DNA from: Stenotrophomonas sp. SAM-B
GTDB lineage: Bacteria > Pseudomonadota > Gammaproteobacteria > Xanthomonadales > Xanthomonadaceae
Reading direction: 5' to 3'
Assembly (NCBI RefSeq): GCF_013387485.1
Contig: NZ_JABBXB010000003.1
Span: 372,001-436,000, forward strand
DNA length: 64,000 nucleotides
Positions 1-9,283 of this stretch are shown piece by piece (position 1 is the stretch's first letter; each line of letters opens with the position of its first letter). The translations under genes were made by a program, and so were the position numbers. The notes beneath the pieces were generated by a model. It worked only from the letters and a program-made list of their open reading frames with translations, made no database searches and had not been told where the DNA came from.

Positions 1-590
1 CCGGTCACGTAGCCCGCACTGACCGTATGCACGAACTTGGCCTGCGCCACCGGGTTGAACAGCACGGCGGCGAAGTCCACCACCTCCATGCGCATCGTTT
101 CCGGATTGAAGATCGCACCGGTCGGGTTCTGCATCCAGCCGTTGGCGATCAGGATCCACACCGCCGAGAGGTTGGTGCCCAGGGCCATCAGCCAGGTCAC
201 CGTGAGGTGCTTGACCGGGGTCAGCCGCTTCCAGCCGAAGAAGAACAGACCGATGAAGGTCGCTTCCAGGAAGAACGCCATCAGCCCTTCGATCGCCAGC
301 GGTGCGCCGAAGATGTCACCGACGTAGTGGCTGTAGTACGACCAGTTCATGCCGAACTGGAATTCCATCACGATGCCGGTGGCGACGCCGATGGCGAAGT
401 TGATGCCGAACAGCGTGCCCCAGAACAGCGTCATCTGGCGCCAGACCTGTTTCCGGGTCATGACGTAGACGCTCTCCATGATGGCCACCATGAACGACAG
501 GCCAAGCGTGAGGGGAACGAAAAGGAAGTGGTACATCGCGGTCAGAGCGAATTGCAGCCGCGACAGTTCTACGACTGTCTGATCAATCAT
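1..590 (-). CDS. cydA: Cytochrome bd ubiquinol oxidase subunit I, N-terminal part (cut by window edge)
   Basis: Only the first 196 codons are in the window; the gene runs off the left edge. The protein starts [20 protein letters not shown] and continues through [15 protein letters not shown] and [12 protein letters not shown] segments typical of CydA, including the early histidine in AMYHFLF that in the family ligates haem b595. CydA is the membrane subunit that, with CydB, oxidises ubiquinol and reduces oxygen to water under low oxygen. The ATG at 590 is the only sensible start. It is divergent from cydDC, which is needed to assemble the same oxidase, and an FNR-type site lies about 90 bases upstream. 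Identity is secure; the C-terminal half cannot be checked. Confidence 0.96.
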   Translation of the reverse strand, partial: MIDQTVVELSRLQFALTAMYHFLFVPLTLGLSFMVAIMESVYVMTRKQVWRQMTLFWGTLFGINFAIGVATGIVMEFQFGMNWSYYSHYVGDIFGAPLAIEGLMAFFLEATFIGLFFFGWKRLTPVKHLTVTWLMALGTNLSAVWILIANGWMQNPTGAIFNPETMRMEVVDFAAVLFNPVAQAKFVHTVSAGYVT

Positions 591-651
591 GGCCTGGCTA
601 CCTCGTTGGGTTTTGCCGTTTCAGGTGGCGGGAAGGGGGTCTACGGGGTGA

Positions 652-693
652 ATTCTGTGACCAGCAACTTCAAACAGCCTTGATTCAGATCAA
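652..693 (-). promoter_or_regulatory. FNR/Anr-type binding site with class II promoter for cydA
   Basis: TTGATTCAGATCAA at 680-693 is a perfect match to the FNR/Anr consensus TTGAT-N4-ATCAA. Read towards cydA, CAGAAT (652-657, four of six bases of the sigma70 -10 hexamer) sits exactly where a class II FNR promoter would need it if the site is centred at -41.5, giving a start near 645. Towards cydD the nearest -10-like string (TATGCG, 721-726) is less well placed, so cydA is the clearer target, though both genes could respond. Confidence 0.75.
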
Positions 694-816
694 TGTACAA
701 AGACACTCGCGCGGGGATCGTATGCGCTCCCACCCCTGCGACCGCTGGCCGCACGGGGACGGGGCCAGCACCTACTACAATCGACGGAACCTCCCTGTGG
801 CCGCCAGTGACTTGTT

Positions 817-2547
817 TTGAGCATACCCCCCGACGCGCCCCTTGGTGAGACAACCGCCCTGCGCCGCCTTCGCCTGCACTGGCTGGGCGGGCTGGCAACG
901 GCCGCGCGCGGCAAGCAGCGCCTCGCGGCGATCTGCATCTGCCTGTCCGGCGCGTTGCTGATCGGGCAGGCCGCCGCCATCGCCTGGCTGATCCAGGCGG
1001 TGCTGGTCGATCATCGCCCGTTGGCCGAGGCCACGCCGGTGCTGCTGGGACTGCTGGCGGTGCTGGGGATCCGCACCCTGCTCGGCAGTGCGACCCAGGC
1101 GGCGGCCGGCGATGTCGCCGATGCCGCGCGCCTGGCCCTGCGTGAACGGGTGTATCAGCGGCTGCTCGGCCGGGGTCCGCTGTGGCTGCGCCAGCAGCGC
1201 ACCGGCGAGTTGGGCGAGCTGATGCTGGCGCACGCCGATGCGATTGAGAATTACTACTCCGGCTATCAGCCGGTTCGCATCGAAGTGGTGGTGGTGCCGT
1301 TGCTGATCGCCATCGCCGTGGCCTGGACCGACTGGGTGATTGCGCTGATCCTGCTGTTCACCGCGCCGCTGGTGCCGTTCTTCATGATGCTGGTCGGCTG
1401 GGGCGCAGAAGCGGCTGGCCGTGCGCAGCTCGGTGAACTGGCGCGGATGAGCGGTCACTTCGCCGATCGCATCAAGGGACTTGGCCTGCTGCGTCTTTAC
1501 GGGCGAGGGGAGGCCGAGCTGGACGGCGTGGCGAGCGCGGCAGAAGGCGTGCGCGAGCGCACCCTGAAGGTGCTGCGGATCGCCTTCCTCTCTTCGACGG
1601 TGCTGGAGTTCTTCGCCTCGGTCAGCGTCGCGATGGTCGCGTTGTACCTGGGCCTGAGCTATCTGGGCCTGATGTCACTGCATGCGCAGGTGCCGACGCT
1701 GGGCGTGGGCATGTTCTGTCTGCTGCTGGCACCGGAGTTCTACGCGCCGCTGCGGCGATTGGCCGCGCACTATCACGACCGCGCCAATGCATTGGCCGCC
1801 GCGGCGGAAGTGGAGCGCCTGCTCGGCGAACTGCCTGCCGCCGCCGTTGTCGATGACGCACCGCCCGCCACCGCGCGCGTCCCGGAGCTGCTCGAACAGC
1901 ACGCGCCGCCGGTGGTCGTACGCGACGTGAGCCTGCGTCCGCTCGGTGCGCACCACGATGTGGTGCAGCACCTTTCTTTCCAGATCGAGCCGGGGCAACG
2001 CGTGGCGCTGGTCGGCCCCAGTGGCAGCGGCAAGAGCACGTTGCTGGAAGCACTGGCCGGATGGTTGCCACCCCGCGAGGGCAGCATCGTGCTGCGCCCG
2101 GGGCTGGACGTGGGCTATGCCGGGCAGCGCCCGTATCTGTTCCACGGCACCATCGCCGACAACCTGCGCCTGGCCGCGCCCGGCGCGACCGATGCGCATC
2201 TGCGCGCCGTGGCCGAAGCCGCTCAGGTGATGCGCTTCGCGGCCGCACTGCCGCAGGGTCTGGACACGGTGATCGGTGAACGCGGCTTCGGCTTGTCCGG
2301 CGGCGAGGCGCGCCGCATTGGTCTGGCCCGGCTGCTGCTGCGCGATCCGCACCTGCTGCTGCTCGACGAGCCGACCGCATTCCTCGATCCCGATACCGAA
2401 GCCGATCTGCTGCGCACCCTGGCGGCATTCGCACGCGGGCGCAGCGTGGTGATCGCCACCCACAGCGAGACCGCGATGCGCTGGGCCGACACCCGCCTGA
2501 CCCTGACCGCCGGCGGCGCGCGCCTGGCCTCGGAGGTGACGCCATGA
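817..2547 (+). CDS. cydD: Thiol-reductant ABC exporter, subunit CydD
   Basis: A 576-residue fused permease-ATPase. CydDC exports cysteine and glutathione to the periplasm and is needed for haem insertion into cytochrome bd. Residues 35-310 hold the hydrophobic transmembrane domain; the nucleotide-binding domain follows with Walker A GPSGSGKST (400-408), signature LSGGEARR (493-500) and Walker B LLLLDEP (about 513-519). The start is a TTG at 817; no ATG or GTG in frame fits better, and the ribosome-binding site is weak, which suggests modest translation. Its stop overlaps the cydC start by four bases (ATGA), so the two are translationally coupled. It is divergent from cydA, whose product depends on it. 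Confidence 0.93.
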   Translation: MSIPPDAPLGETTALRRLRLHWLGGLATAARGKQRLAAICICLSGALLIGQAAAIAWLIQAVLVDHRPLAEATPVLLGLLAVLGIRTLLGSATQAAAGDVADAARLALRERVYQRLLGRGPLWLRQQRTGELGELMLAHADAIENYYSGYQPVRIEVVVVPLLIAIAVAWTDWVIALILLFTAPLVPFFMMLVGWGAEAAGRAQLGELARMSGHFADRIKGLGLLRLYGRGEAELDGVASAAEGVRERTLKVLRIAFLSSTVLEFFASVSVAMVALYLGLSYLGLMSLHAQVPTLGVGMFCLLLAPEFYAPLRRLAAHYHDRANALAAAAEVERLLGELPAAAVVDDAPPATARVPELLEQHAPPVVVRDVSLRPLGAHHDVVQHLSFQIEPGQRVALVGPSGSGKSTLLEALAGWLPPREGSIVLRPGLDVGYAGQRPYLFHGTIADNLRLAAPGATDAHLRAVAEAAQVMRFAAALPQGLDTVIGERGFGLSGGEARRIGLARLLLRDPHLLLLDEPTAFLDPDTEADLLRTLAAFARGRSVVIATHSETAMRWADTRLTLTAGGARLASEVTP

Positions 2548-4214
2548 AAGCCGCCCACATCGATTCGCTGAAAGGTGTGTTCGCCCGGCATCGCGGCCGC
2601 CTGCTGCTGACCGTGCTGCTGCTGTGGACCACGATGCTGGCCGGCACCGCGTTGCTCGGGCTGTCCGGTGGGTTCCTGACCGCCGCCGCCTTGGCTGGGG
2701 CGGCCGGGCTCGGCAATGGCTTCAACTTCTTCTCGCCCTCGGCGGGTATCCGCGGGCTGACCATGGCGCGGATCGTGTCGCGCTACTTCGAAAAACTGGT
2801 GGGCCACGATGTCACCCTGCGCATCGCCCGCGATCTGCGCGTGTGGTTCTTCCGTCGCGCGTTGCCGCTGGCACCGGCGCGGTTGGCAGGGGTGCGCACC
2901 GGTGAGCTGCTGGCGCGGCTGATGTCGGATATCGGCGAGGTCGACGGCCTGCTGGTGCGCGCGATCGGCCCGCTGCTGGCGCTCGGTGGCATCTCGCTGG
3001 TCGCGGTGGTGTCGGCCGGCATCATCTATCCGCCCGCGGCCGGTCTGCTGGCGGTGCTCGCAGTGCTGATCGGCATCGGCGTGCCGTGGTTGACCGTGCG
3101 TGGCGCCGCCGACCAGGAGCGCGACCGCGCGCTGCACCGCGCGCAGCTGCGCACCCAGTCGTTCGAAGGCCTGGAAGGCGCGGCCGACCTCGCCGCGCTG
3201 CAGGCACGTGAGCATTGGAACCAGCGCGTGCTGGTGGCGGCCAAGCAGCTGAAGTCGCGTGACAAGCGTCGCCGCTGGCGGCTGATCAGTGGCAACACAT
3301 TGCACGGTCTGTGCGGCGCGGGTGGCCTGGTCGCGATGCTGTGGCTGGCCCTGCATGCCTTCGAACGCGGCAGTGTGGATGCCGCGCTGGCCGCTGCGCT
3401 GGTGTTCCTGACCGTTGCACTGCTGGAGCTGTGGGCCGGCATCGGTCTGGCCTGGCAGTCGTGGTTGTCGGGCCGCGTCGCCGCGGTGCGATTGGAAGCC
3501 ATCGTGGACCAGGCGCCGGGCGTGGTGGAAGCCGACGCGCCCGTGGCCGTGCCGTCGGTGCCCGCGACGCTGCGGTTCGATCAGGTGGTGTTCCGCTGGC
3601 CCGGCCAGGCGCGGGTGCTGCTGGACCAGGTGCAGTTGCAGCTCGCCCCGGGCGAACGGATCGCGATCCGCGGCGACAGCGGCAGCGGCAAGACCACGCT
3701 CTCATCGCTGCTGCTGCGGCTATGGGATCCGGAGGCCGGCAGCGTGCGTTACGGTGATACCGATATCCGCCGCTTCGCCCAGGCCGACTGGCACCGCCAG
3801 ATCGCCTGGCTGCCGCAGAACGCGCCCGTGTTCGCCGGCACCGTGGCCGACAACCTGCGGCTCGGCGATGTGCAGGCCAGCGATGCGCGCTTGTGGCAGG
3901 TGCTCGCGGAGGTTCGTCTGCGCGCATGGGCCGAGCAGATCGGCGGCTTGCCGGCGTGGGTCGGCGAGAACGGCGCGACCATGTCGGCCGGTCAGGCACG
4001 GCGCCTGGCACTGGCGCGCGCGCTGCTGCGCGACGCACCGATCCTGGTACTGGACGAGCCCACCGAAGGCCTGGATGTGGACACCGCGCATGCGTTGTTG
4101 CATGACATGGTGGATGCGCTGGGAAATCGCAGTCTGTTGATGATCACCCACGACGAATTGCCGGAGGGCATCGTGCATCGCAGTCATCGTCTGCGGGAGG
4201 GGCGGTTAGAGTAG
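2544..4214 (+). CDS. cydC: Thiol-reductant ABC exporter, subunit CydC
   Basis: A 556-residue partner half-transporter of CydD. The transmembrane part covers roughly residues 20-310; the ATPase domain has Walker [11 protein letters not shown] (377-386) and Walker B ILVLDEP. The ABC signature reads MSAGQ rather than LSGGQ; such a drift in one of the two subunits is common in asymmetric heterodimeric exporters, and I infer that one of the two ATP sites is weakened. It overlaps cydD by four bases. No terminator is evident in the 93 bases before the next gene, which is unrelated. Confidence 0.93.
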   Translation: MKAAHIDSLKGVFARHRGRLLLTVLLLWTTMLAGTALLGLSGGFLTAAALAGAAGLGNGFNFFSPSAGIRGLTMARIVSRYFEKLVGHDVTLRIARDLRVWFFRRALPLAPARLAGVRTGELLARLMSDIGEVDGLLVRAIGPLLALGGISLVAVVSAGIIYPPAAGLLAVLAVLIGIGVPWLTVRGAADQERDRALHRAQLRTQSFEGLEGAADLAALQAREHWNQRVLVAAKQLKSRDKRRRWRLISGNTLHGLCGAGGLVAMLWLALHAFERGSVDAALAAALVFLTVALLELWAGIGLAWQSWLSGRVAAVRLEAIVDQAPGVVEADAPVAVPSVPATLRFDQVVFRWPGQARVLLDQVQLQLAPGERIAIRGDSGSGKTTLSSLLLRLWDPEAGSVRYGDTDIRRFAQADWHRQIAWLPQNAPVFAGTVADNLRLGDVQASDARLWQVLAEVRLRAWAEQIGGLPAWVGENGATMSAGQARRLALARALLRDAPILVLDEPTEGLDVDTAHALLHDMVDALGNRSLLMITHDELPEGIVHRSHRLREGRLE

Positions 4215-4307
4215 ATCGGGGGTCGGCAGAAAGCACCTGCGGGCTGTCTGGCGGATGCAATGTGCTTGAACTAGGATCGTGTCTCAACGTGAACAAGGAT
4301 GTTGAGC

Positions 4308-5633
4308 ATGAAGTGCAGAGCAGCGTTCCTCCTGATGCTGGGGCTCCTCAGCGGCGGGGCCTCGGCCGACACGGTCTGGAAAGGCACCAGCGTCAACTCG
4401 ATCACCTCGGGTACGGGAGACATTCTGGAGGACGGCGGAGCGGACCTGCGCTTGTCCGCCGAATCGACCGGCACGGAGAAATTCGTCGGCGCCATCACCT
4501 CGATGGACGCCCGTCCTTTCCAGGGGCGAGAGGTTCGTTTAGCTGGACGATTACTGGTCGAGGATGGCGCAGGCAGTGCCGCGCTGTGGGTGCGTGCGGA
4601 CGGCGCCAACGGGCGATTGGCGTTTGCGAGTTCAGCTGGCGCGCCCGTGCGTGCCGGCGTGGGCGCGCAGGCGAGAGAGCTCCGTCTTTACATTCCGTCC
4701 GGAACGACCACCCTCAAGCTCGGTGTCACGCTCGACAGCGCCGGGCATGTCGCTGTGCAAGGGCTCGTGTTGACAGCCGAGGCTGCCACGTCGGGCGGCG
4801 TGTCCGCCTATGACATGGTCGAGTATGCCCTCACCACCATCCGCGCCAATGCGTTGAACGCCGGGAACGTTGACTGGTCCGCCGAGGAGAAGGCGCGCTT
4901 GGCGCCGGCACTGAAAAGCCTCCCCGCACAAGAGGCCTATGGCAGCATCAGAGCGGTTTTGGATCTGCTGGCAGATCGCCACAGCTTCCTGCAACACCCC
5001 AGGGAAGCCGACGCGTACCGTCAGACCGCTGTTGCATCGAGAGACATCGAGGCCAGGCAGATGCAGGACATCGGTTACGTTCTGGTGCCGGGCCTGCGCG
5101 GGACCGAAGCAAGTGCTGGTGAAGCTTTTACCTCCCAGCTCTGTGAGCAGATCGAACGATTGGCGCCGACGTCAGCCAAGGGTTGGATCGTCGACCTGCG
5201 CCAGAACACGGGCGGCAACATGTGGCCGATGCTCAGCGGATTGCAACCGTTGCTGGGTAACGGAAATATTGGCGCATCCCGGGACCGCAACGGCACTGCC
5301 ACCGCTTGGCGCCCAGAATCCCGCCGTGCATGCGGAGTCGACCTTTCCAGCAGCCGCGTGGCCGTTCTCGTCGGCCCGAAGACCGCAAGCTCTGGAGAAG
5401 CCGTTGCCGTCGCCTTCAGAGCCCGCCCGGGTACCCGGTTCTTCGGGCAGCCGACGGCAGGTCTCGCAACAGCCAACCGCTCCTATCCGCTGCCTGACGG
5501 TGGCGCGCTCCGGTTGACGAGGGCCGTGATGGTTGATCGCTCGGGTGAGGCCTATCCGGACGGGATAAAACCCGAGGAACGCGTTTCGAGCGATCAGGAC
5601 GCCATCGACATGGCGGCCGCGTGGCTACGCTAG
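4308..5633 (+). CDS. Secreted S41-family peptidase
   Basis: A 441-residue protein. The ATG at 4308 is preferred over the in-frame ATG at 4299 because AAGGA (4295-4299) lies eight bases before it. Residues 1-20 are a signal peptide ending GGASA. An N-terminal beta-rich region of about 130 residues precedes the S41 (tail-specific protease/IRBP-like) domain, recognised by GWIVDLRQNTGGNM, by the catalytic serine region KTASSGEAVAVAF (Ser about 361-362), and by FFGQPTAG. There is no PDZ domain and the lysine of the Ser-Lys dyad in CtpA/Prc is not at its usual place (AGLATANR instead of a GKG motif), so it belongs with the S41B-like group. It has no functional neighbour; the substrate is unknown. 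Confidence 0.8.
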   Translation: MKCRAAFLLMLGLLSGGASADTVWKGTSVNSITSGTGDILEDGGADLRLSAESTGTEKFVGAITSMDARPFQGREVRLAGRLLVEDGAGSAALWVRADGANGRLAFASSAGAPVRAGVGAQARELRLYIPSGTTTLKLGVTLDSAGHVAVQGLVLTAEAATSGGVSAYDMVEYALTTIRANALNAGNVDWSAEEKARLAPALKSLPAQEAYGSIRAVLDLLADRHSFLQHPREADAYRQTAVASRDIEARQMQDIGYVLVPGLRGTEASAGEAFTSQLCEQIERLAPTSAKGWIVDLRQNTGGNMWPMLSGLQPLLGNGNIGASRDRNGTATAWRPESRRACGVDLSSSRVAVLVGPKTASSGEAVAVAFRARPGTRFFGQPTAGLATANRSYPLPDGGALRLTRAVMVDRSGEAYPDGIKPEERVSSDQDAIDMAAAWLR

Positions 5634-5674
5634 TCGCAGTGAAGCAGCGCCACATGCACTGAATACTCTTGGGC

Positions 5675-6013
5675 TCATGCCCGCAGCAGCACCGCAAGCG
5701 CCGAGACGTTGGCCAGCACGCACAGGGCGAACACCCACTGGAATGCGCTCTTGCGGCGTTTGTGGCGGAACACGGATTGGCCCAGCAACGCGCCAGGCCA
5801 ACCACCCGCGAAGGCCAGCAGCTGCAGGGTGCGCTCGGGTGTGCGCCAGTTGCCCAGGCGTGCGGCGCGTTTGTCATGCCCGTAGAGCGCAAAGGCGACA
5901 GCACTGGTGAGTGCGTACCATGCGCCCAGCCACTGCGGTAACAACCCGGTAATCGCCATCGCGACCAACGCGCCTGCCGCCGCCAGCGCCAGGTACCAGC
6001 GCGCGTGCCTCAC
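5675..6013 (-). CDS. DUF1294 small membrane protein
   Basis: A 112-residue protein starting with GTG at 6013. It has an N-terminal pair of hydrophobic segments (about residues 6-45), the family hallmark YGHDKRAARLGNWRTPE, then GGWPGALLGQSVFRHKRRK and a last hydrophobic helix. DUF1294 proteins are small integral membrane proteins of unknown function, sometimes fused to cold-shock domains; here that domain is absent. The GTG overlaps the stop of the MetX-family gene by the GTGA junction, so the two are translationally coupled. No function can be assigned from the context. Confidence 0.85.
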   Translation of the reverse strand: MRHARWYLALAAAGALVAMAITGLLPQWLGAWYALTSAVAFALYGHDKRAARLGNWRTPERTLQLLAFAGGWPGALLGQSVFRHKRRKSAFQWVFALCVLANVSALAVLLRA

Positions 6014-7122
6014 AGCGCCTGCAGGAAGCCGCTGACCGCCGGGCCAAACCGGGCGAAGTCGACCAGGAAGGCATCGTGGCCCTGCGGTGAATCCAGCCCG
6101 ATGAACTGTGCGTCGGCGCCACCGGCGCGCAGGCCATCGGCGATCTGCTGTTGCTGCTGTACCGGGAACAGGATGTCGGTGTTCGCGCCGATCGCCAGCG
6201 CCTTGTCCACCTGGATCTTCGCCAGCCCGGCCATGACGTCGCCGTCGGCGTATTCGGCCAGGTCGAACCAATCCATCGAGCGGCTCAGGTACAGATAGCA
6301 GTTGGGATCGAAGAAGCGCACGAAGCGGCGGGCATGGCCTTCCAGGTAACTTTCGACCTGGAACTCCAGGCCGAACGGATCGTCAGCGGCCTGGTCCGAA
6401 TCCAGGCGCACGCGGCCAAAGCGGCCATCCCATTCCAGTGCGGAGCGGTAGGTGATCACGCCGAGCTTGCGCGCCATGCGCATGCCCGATTCCGGATACG
6501 CCTGGTCGGTGTAGCGACCGCCATTCCACTGCGGGTCGAGCCGGATCGCCTCGCGTTGCAGCGAGCGGATCGCGATCGAGAACGGCAACGCCTGGGCACT
6601 GCCGGAAATATTGATATGGCTGCGCGCGATGCCCGGGTGCAGCAACAGCAGCGCCAGCGCGGTCATCCCGCCCATCGAGTTGCCGATCACGCAGGCCAGC
6701 TCGGCCACGCCCAATGCGCGCACCACCTCGACCGCTGCGCGTGCGCCATCTTCGATCGAGAGTTCGGGGAAGCGCAGGCCGTACAGCTCCCCGGTGGCCG
6801 GGTCGATGCTGGCCGGACCGGTCGAGCCCTTGCAGCTGCCCAGCGAGTTCACGCAGATCACGAACCAGCGATCCGTATCGATCGGCTTGCCCGGGCCGAC
6901 CATCGCCTCCCACCAGCCGGCGGCCGGATTGTCGGCGTTGGCCGCGGCATGCGCGTCCGGCGACAGCCCGGTGACGATCAACACCGCATTGCCGGCGTCC
7001 GCGTCGAGCGTGCCCCAGGTCTCGTAGGCGACGTGCGCCTCGCGCAGTGCACCGCCGCGCTTGAACGCGAATGGCGAGGGCAGGGCGTGGTAGCGGGTGC
7101 CGGGGGGAATGAATTCAGTCAT
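6010..7122 (-). CDS. metX: MetX-family O-acyltransferase (homoserine/serine O-succinyltransferase)
   Basis: A 370-residue alpha/beta-hydrolase-fold enzyme. The nucleophile is Ser149 in GNSMGG, with Asp316 (IGANTDILFP) and His349 (PQGHDAF) completing the triad; NSLGSCKGSTGPASIDPATG is the family signature. MetX enzymes move an acetyl or succinyl group from CoA onto homoserine for methionine synthesis. Family studies place xanthomonad members in a subgroup that acylates L-serine with succinyl-CoA for cysteine synthesis, so the historical name may not describe the true substrate. The ATG at 7122 gives a full-length protein. It is followed, with overlap, by a DUF1294 gene, and is preceded by ccmI in the same direction with a 73-base gap. 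Confidence 0.88.
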   Translation of the reverse strand: MTEFIPPGTRYHALPSPFAFKRGGALREAHVAYETWGTLDADAGNAVLIVTGLSPDAHAAANADNPAAGWWEAMVGPGKPIDTDRWFVICVNSLGSCKGSTGPASIDPATGELYGLRFPELSIEDGARAAVEVVRALGVAELACVIGNSMGGMTALALLLLHPGIARSHINISGSAQALPFSIAIRSLQREAIRLDPQWNGGRYTDQAYPESGMRMARKLGVITYRSALEWDGRFGRVRLDSDQAADDPFGLEFQVESYLEGHARRFVRFFDPNCYLYLSRSMDWFDLAEYADGDVMAGLAKIQVDKALAIGANTDILFPVQQQQQIADGLRAGGADAQFIGLDSPQGHDAFLVDFARFGPAVSGFLQAL

Positions 7123-7195
7123 GCGCGCATTTTAGCCGGGCGCCGCGATGGCGCCGTGGTGGTGGGCGGCACGCTGCGTCGCGGCCGCGCACCGG

Positions 7196-8209
7196 TCATG
7201 GCCGATCGAATACCAGGGACACCGGCCCGGCATGGGGCAGGCGCACCCGTACCGGCGCGGTTTCCACATCCTCCGGCTGGCGGTTGGCCTGGCCCGAGCG
7301 CGACAGCCGTGCCACCACCTCGACCTCCTGCAGCTGGGACAACGTGCTGGTCGGCATCGGGCTGTCGCCATCGCCGAGCGTCACCAGCAGCGGCAGCCGG
7401 CTGGCCGGATGCTTCTGCACCGCGACCGGCATCGGCGGGCCGTCCGGCGCGCGTGCGATCACGAAGACCGTGGCGTTGGCCCAGGCCGGATCCATCGCGG
7501 TTCCGGGCGCGAAGCGCACCTGCACGGCGAGGGCGTGGTCGCCCGCCGCGGCAGGGGCAGGTGTTTCCACCCGCGGCGGCAGACCGGCAGCGCCGCGTGC
7601 GATGGCGATCTGCTCGCGCAATGCACGCGCCGCGCCGGGTTCCAGCGTCGGCAGCAGGGCTTCCCAGGCCTTCGCGGCCTCGGCGTCCTGGCCACGCTGG
7701 CGCAGGGCAATGCCGATCAGCCAGCCGGCGCGCTCGCTCTCCGGCGCGAGCGCGTTCGCATGACGCAGCCATTGCAGGGCCTCGTCATCGAACTGTTTGC
7801 CCGGCGCGGCCTGCGCGCGCGCCTGCGCCGCTTCGACCAGGATGCCGGGATCGTCCGGCGCGAGCCGCACCGCGCGGTCGAACGCGGCCGTGGCCTCGGC
7901 CAGCTTGCCCAGTGCCAGTTGCGAGCGGCCGAGCAGGGCCCAGCCATCGGCGCGTTGTGGGTCTTTCGCCAGCGCCTGTTGCAGCGCCTGCACGCCATCT
8001 TCCAGCGTGGCGGGTTCGTCGCTGGCCGCCGTCCGCTCGGCGGCATCCGGCGTGCCGACCAGCAGGTACAGCGCGCCACCGGCCAACCCCAGCGCCAGCA
8101 TGGCGATCACGAAGGGGCGGTGCGAACCGCCTGCACGCAGCGGCCGCAGTACGAGTGCAGCAAGGGCGGCCGCGAACACGGCGGCACTCAGGGCCATCCA
8201 AAGGCTCAC
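7196..8209 (-). CDS. ccmI: Cytochrome c biogenesis TPR protein CcmI
   Basis: A 337-residue protein and last gene of the ccm operon. Two N-terminal membrane segments (about residues 3-20 and 31-50) frame a short loop; TPR repeats follow (for example ADGWALLGRSQLALGKLAEA and the next repeat), and a C-terminal beta-rich periplasmic domain (about 220-337) resembles the C-terminal domain of CcmI/CcmH fusions. CcmI holds the C-terminus of apocytochrome c and hands it to CcmF/CcmH for haem attachment. Its ATG overlaps the ccmH stop by four bases. Length is somewhat short compared with the approximately 400 residues of many homologues. Confidence 0.88.
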   Translation of the reverse strand: MSLWMALSAAVFAAALAALVLRPLRAGGSHRPFVIAMLALGLAGGALYLLVGTPDAAERTAASDEPATLEDGVQALQQALAKDPQRADGWALLGRSQLALGKLAEATAAFDRAVRLAPDDPGILVEAAQARAQAAPGKQFDDEALQWLRHANALAPESERAGWLIGIALRQRGQDAEAAKAWEALLPTLEPGAARALREQIAIARGAAGLPPRVETPAPAAAGDHALAVQVRFAPGTAMDPAWANATVFVIARAPDGPPMPVAVQKHPASRLPLLVTLGDGDSPMPTSTLSQLQEVEVVARLSRSGQANRQPEDVETAPVRVRLPHAGPVSLVFDRP

Positions 8210-8658
8210 CAGCGTTCCTCGCTCTTGTCCATCGGTTGGATCCCGCGGCTGCGACGGCGCACCACCCAGATCAGCACGCCCGCGCCGATCAGCAGCGCCA
8301 CCGGCGGGCCGAACCAGAGCAGCGCGTTGCGGGCCTCCATCGGCGGCCGGTACAGCACGAACTCGCCATAGCGGTCGACCAGGAACTGCTTGATCTGTGC
8401 ATCGCTGTTGCCCTGCTGCATCAGTACCAGCACTTCACGGCGCAGGTCGTGCGCGATCTGTGCATTGGAATCGGCCAGCGACTGGTTCTGGCATTGCACG
8501 CAGCGCAGCTCGGCGGCCAGCGCATGGAAGCGGGCTTCCTCGGCGGCATCGCGGTACTGCAACGGGGTCGGATCGGAGACGGCCTGCGCCATGACCGGCG
8601 AGGCCAATGCCAGCGCCAGCGCCAGCGCGATCAGCGCCACGCCGACCCGGCGGATCAT
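8206..8658 (-). CDS. ccmH: Cytochrome c maturation protein CcmH
   Basis: A 150-residue protein from the ATG at 8658; an upstream in-frame ATG at 8706 would add an Arg/Pro-rich, non-signal-like leader lying inside ccmG, so the shorter start is chosen. Residues 1-24 are a cleaved signal peptide ending SPVMA; LRCVQCQNQS carries the redox pair Cys53/Cys56 of the RCxxCQNQ motif that reduces apocytochrome c; a C-terminal membrane helix (about 107-128) anchors the domain in the inner membrane. It sits between ccmG and ccmI, which it overlaps. Confidence 0.92.
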   Translation of the reverse strand: MIRRVGVALIALALALALASPVMAQAVSDPTPLQYRDAAEEARFHALAAELRCVQCQNQSLADSNAQIAHDLRREVLVLMQQGNSDAQIKQFLVDRYGEFVLYRPPMEARNALLWFGPPVALLIGAGVLIWVVRRRSRGIQPMDKSEERW

Positions 8659-8662
8659 CCGG

Positions 8663-9274
8663 TTACGGCGAGGCCGGCAGCTGCGGCTGGGCATTGGCAT
8701 GGGCACGCTCCACCTTTTCCAGTTCCGGAATCAGCTGGGTATCGATGACGCGCTGGCTGAGCGCGCCGCTGTACTTCCAGCGCACCACGCCACTGGCGTC
8801 GACCAGGAAGGTCTCCGGCGCGGCCGTGACGCCCCAGTCGATCGCGGTGCGGCCCTCGATGTCGCTGAGCACCAGCACGAACGGATTGCCCAGCTGTTCC
8901 AGCCAGCGCAGCGCATCGGCCGGCTCGTCCTTCCAGTTGTAGCCGATCACGCGCACGCGCTTGGTTTCGGCGAACCTGGTCAGGATCGGGTGTTCGTCGC
9001 GGCAGGCCGCGCACCAGCTGCCCCACACATTGAGCACATAGGGCGCGCCGCGCAGTTCAGTACTGCTGACCTTGATGTGCGGATCGTGCAGCACCGGCAG
9101 CTCGAAGGCCGGTGCGGCCTTGCCGATCAGCGCCGAGGGCAGCACGTCGCGGTCCGGCGCGCCGGATTTCATCACCCCGTAGATCATCAGCCCCAGCAGC
9201 CCGAAGAAGAACAGCACCCCGATGACGATGGCCACGGGCGGCAGCGGACGGGAGGCGGGGCGGGGATCGGACAC
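8663..9274 (-). CDS. ccmG: Thiol:disulfide interchange protein CcmG/DsbE
   Basis: A 203-residue membrane-anchored thioredoxin-fold protein. Residues 11-33 form the N-terminal anchor; the active site is WCAAC (Cys88, Cys91) in NVWGSWCAACRDE, and the cis-proline loop is AAPETFL. CcmG keeps the haem-binding cysteines of apocytochromes c reduced, receiving electrons from DsbD. The intervening residues Ala-Ala differ from the Pro-containing WCxxC seen in many homologues and may shift its redox potential (inference). Four bases separate it from ccmH and nine from ccmF. Confidence 0.93.
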   Translation of the reverse strand: MSDPRPASRPLPPVAIVIGVLFFFGLLGLMIYGVMKSGAPDRDVLPSALIGKAAPAFELPVLHDPHIKVSSTELRGAPYVLNVWGSWCAACRDEHPILTRFAETKRVRVIGYNWKDEPADALRWLEQLGNPFVLVLSDIEGRTAIDWGVTAAPETFLVDASGVVRWKYSGALSQRVIDTQLIPELEKVERAHANAQPQLPASP

Positions 9275-9283
9275 GGGGGACTC

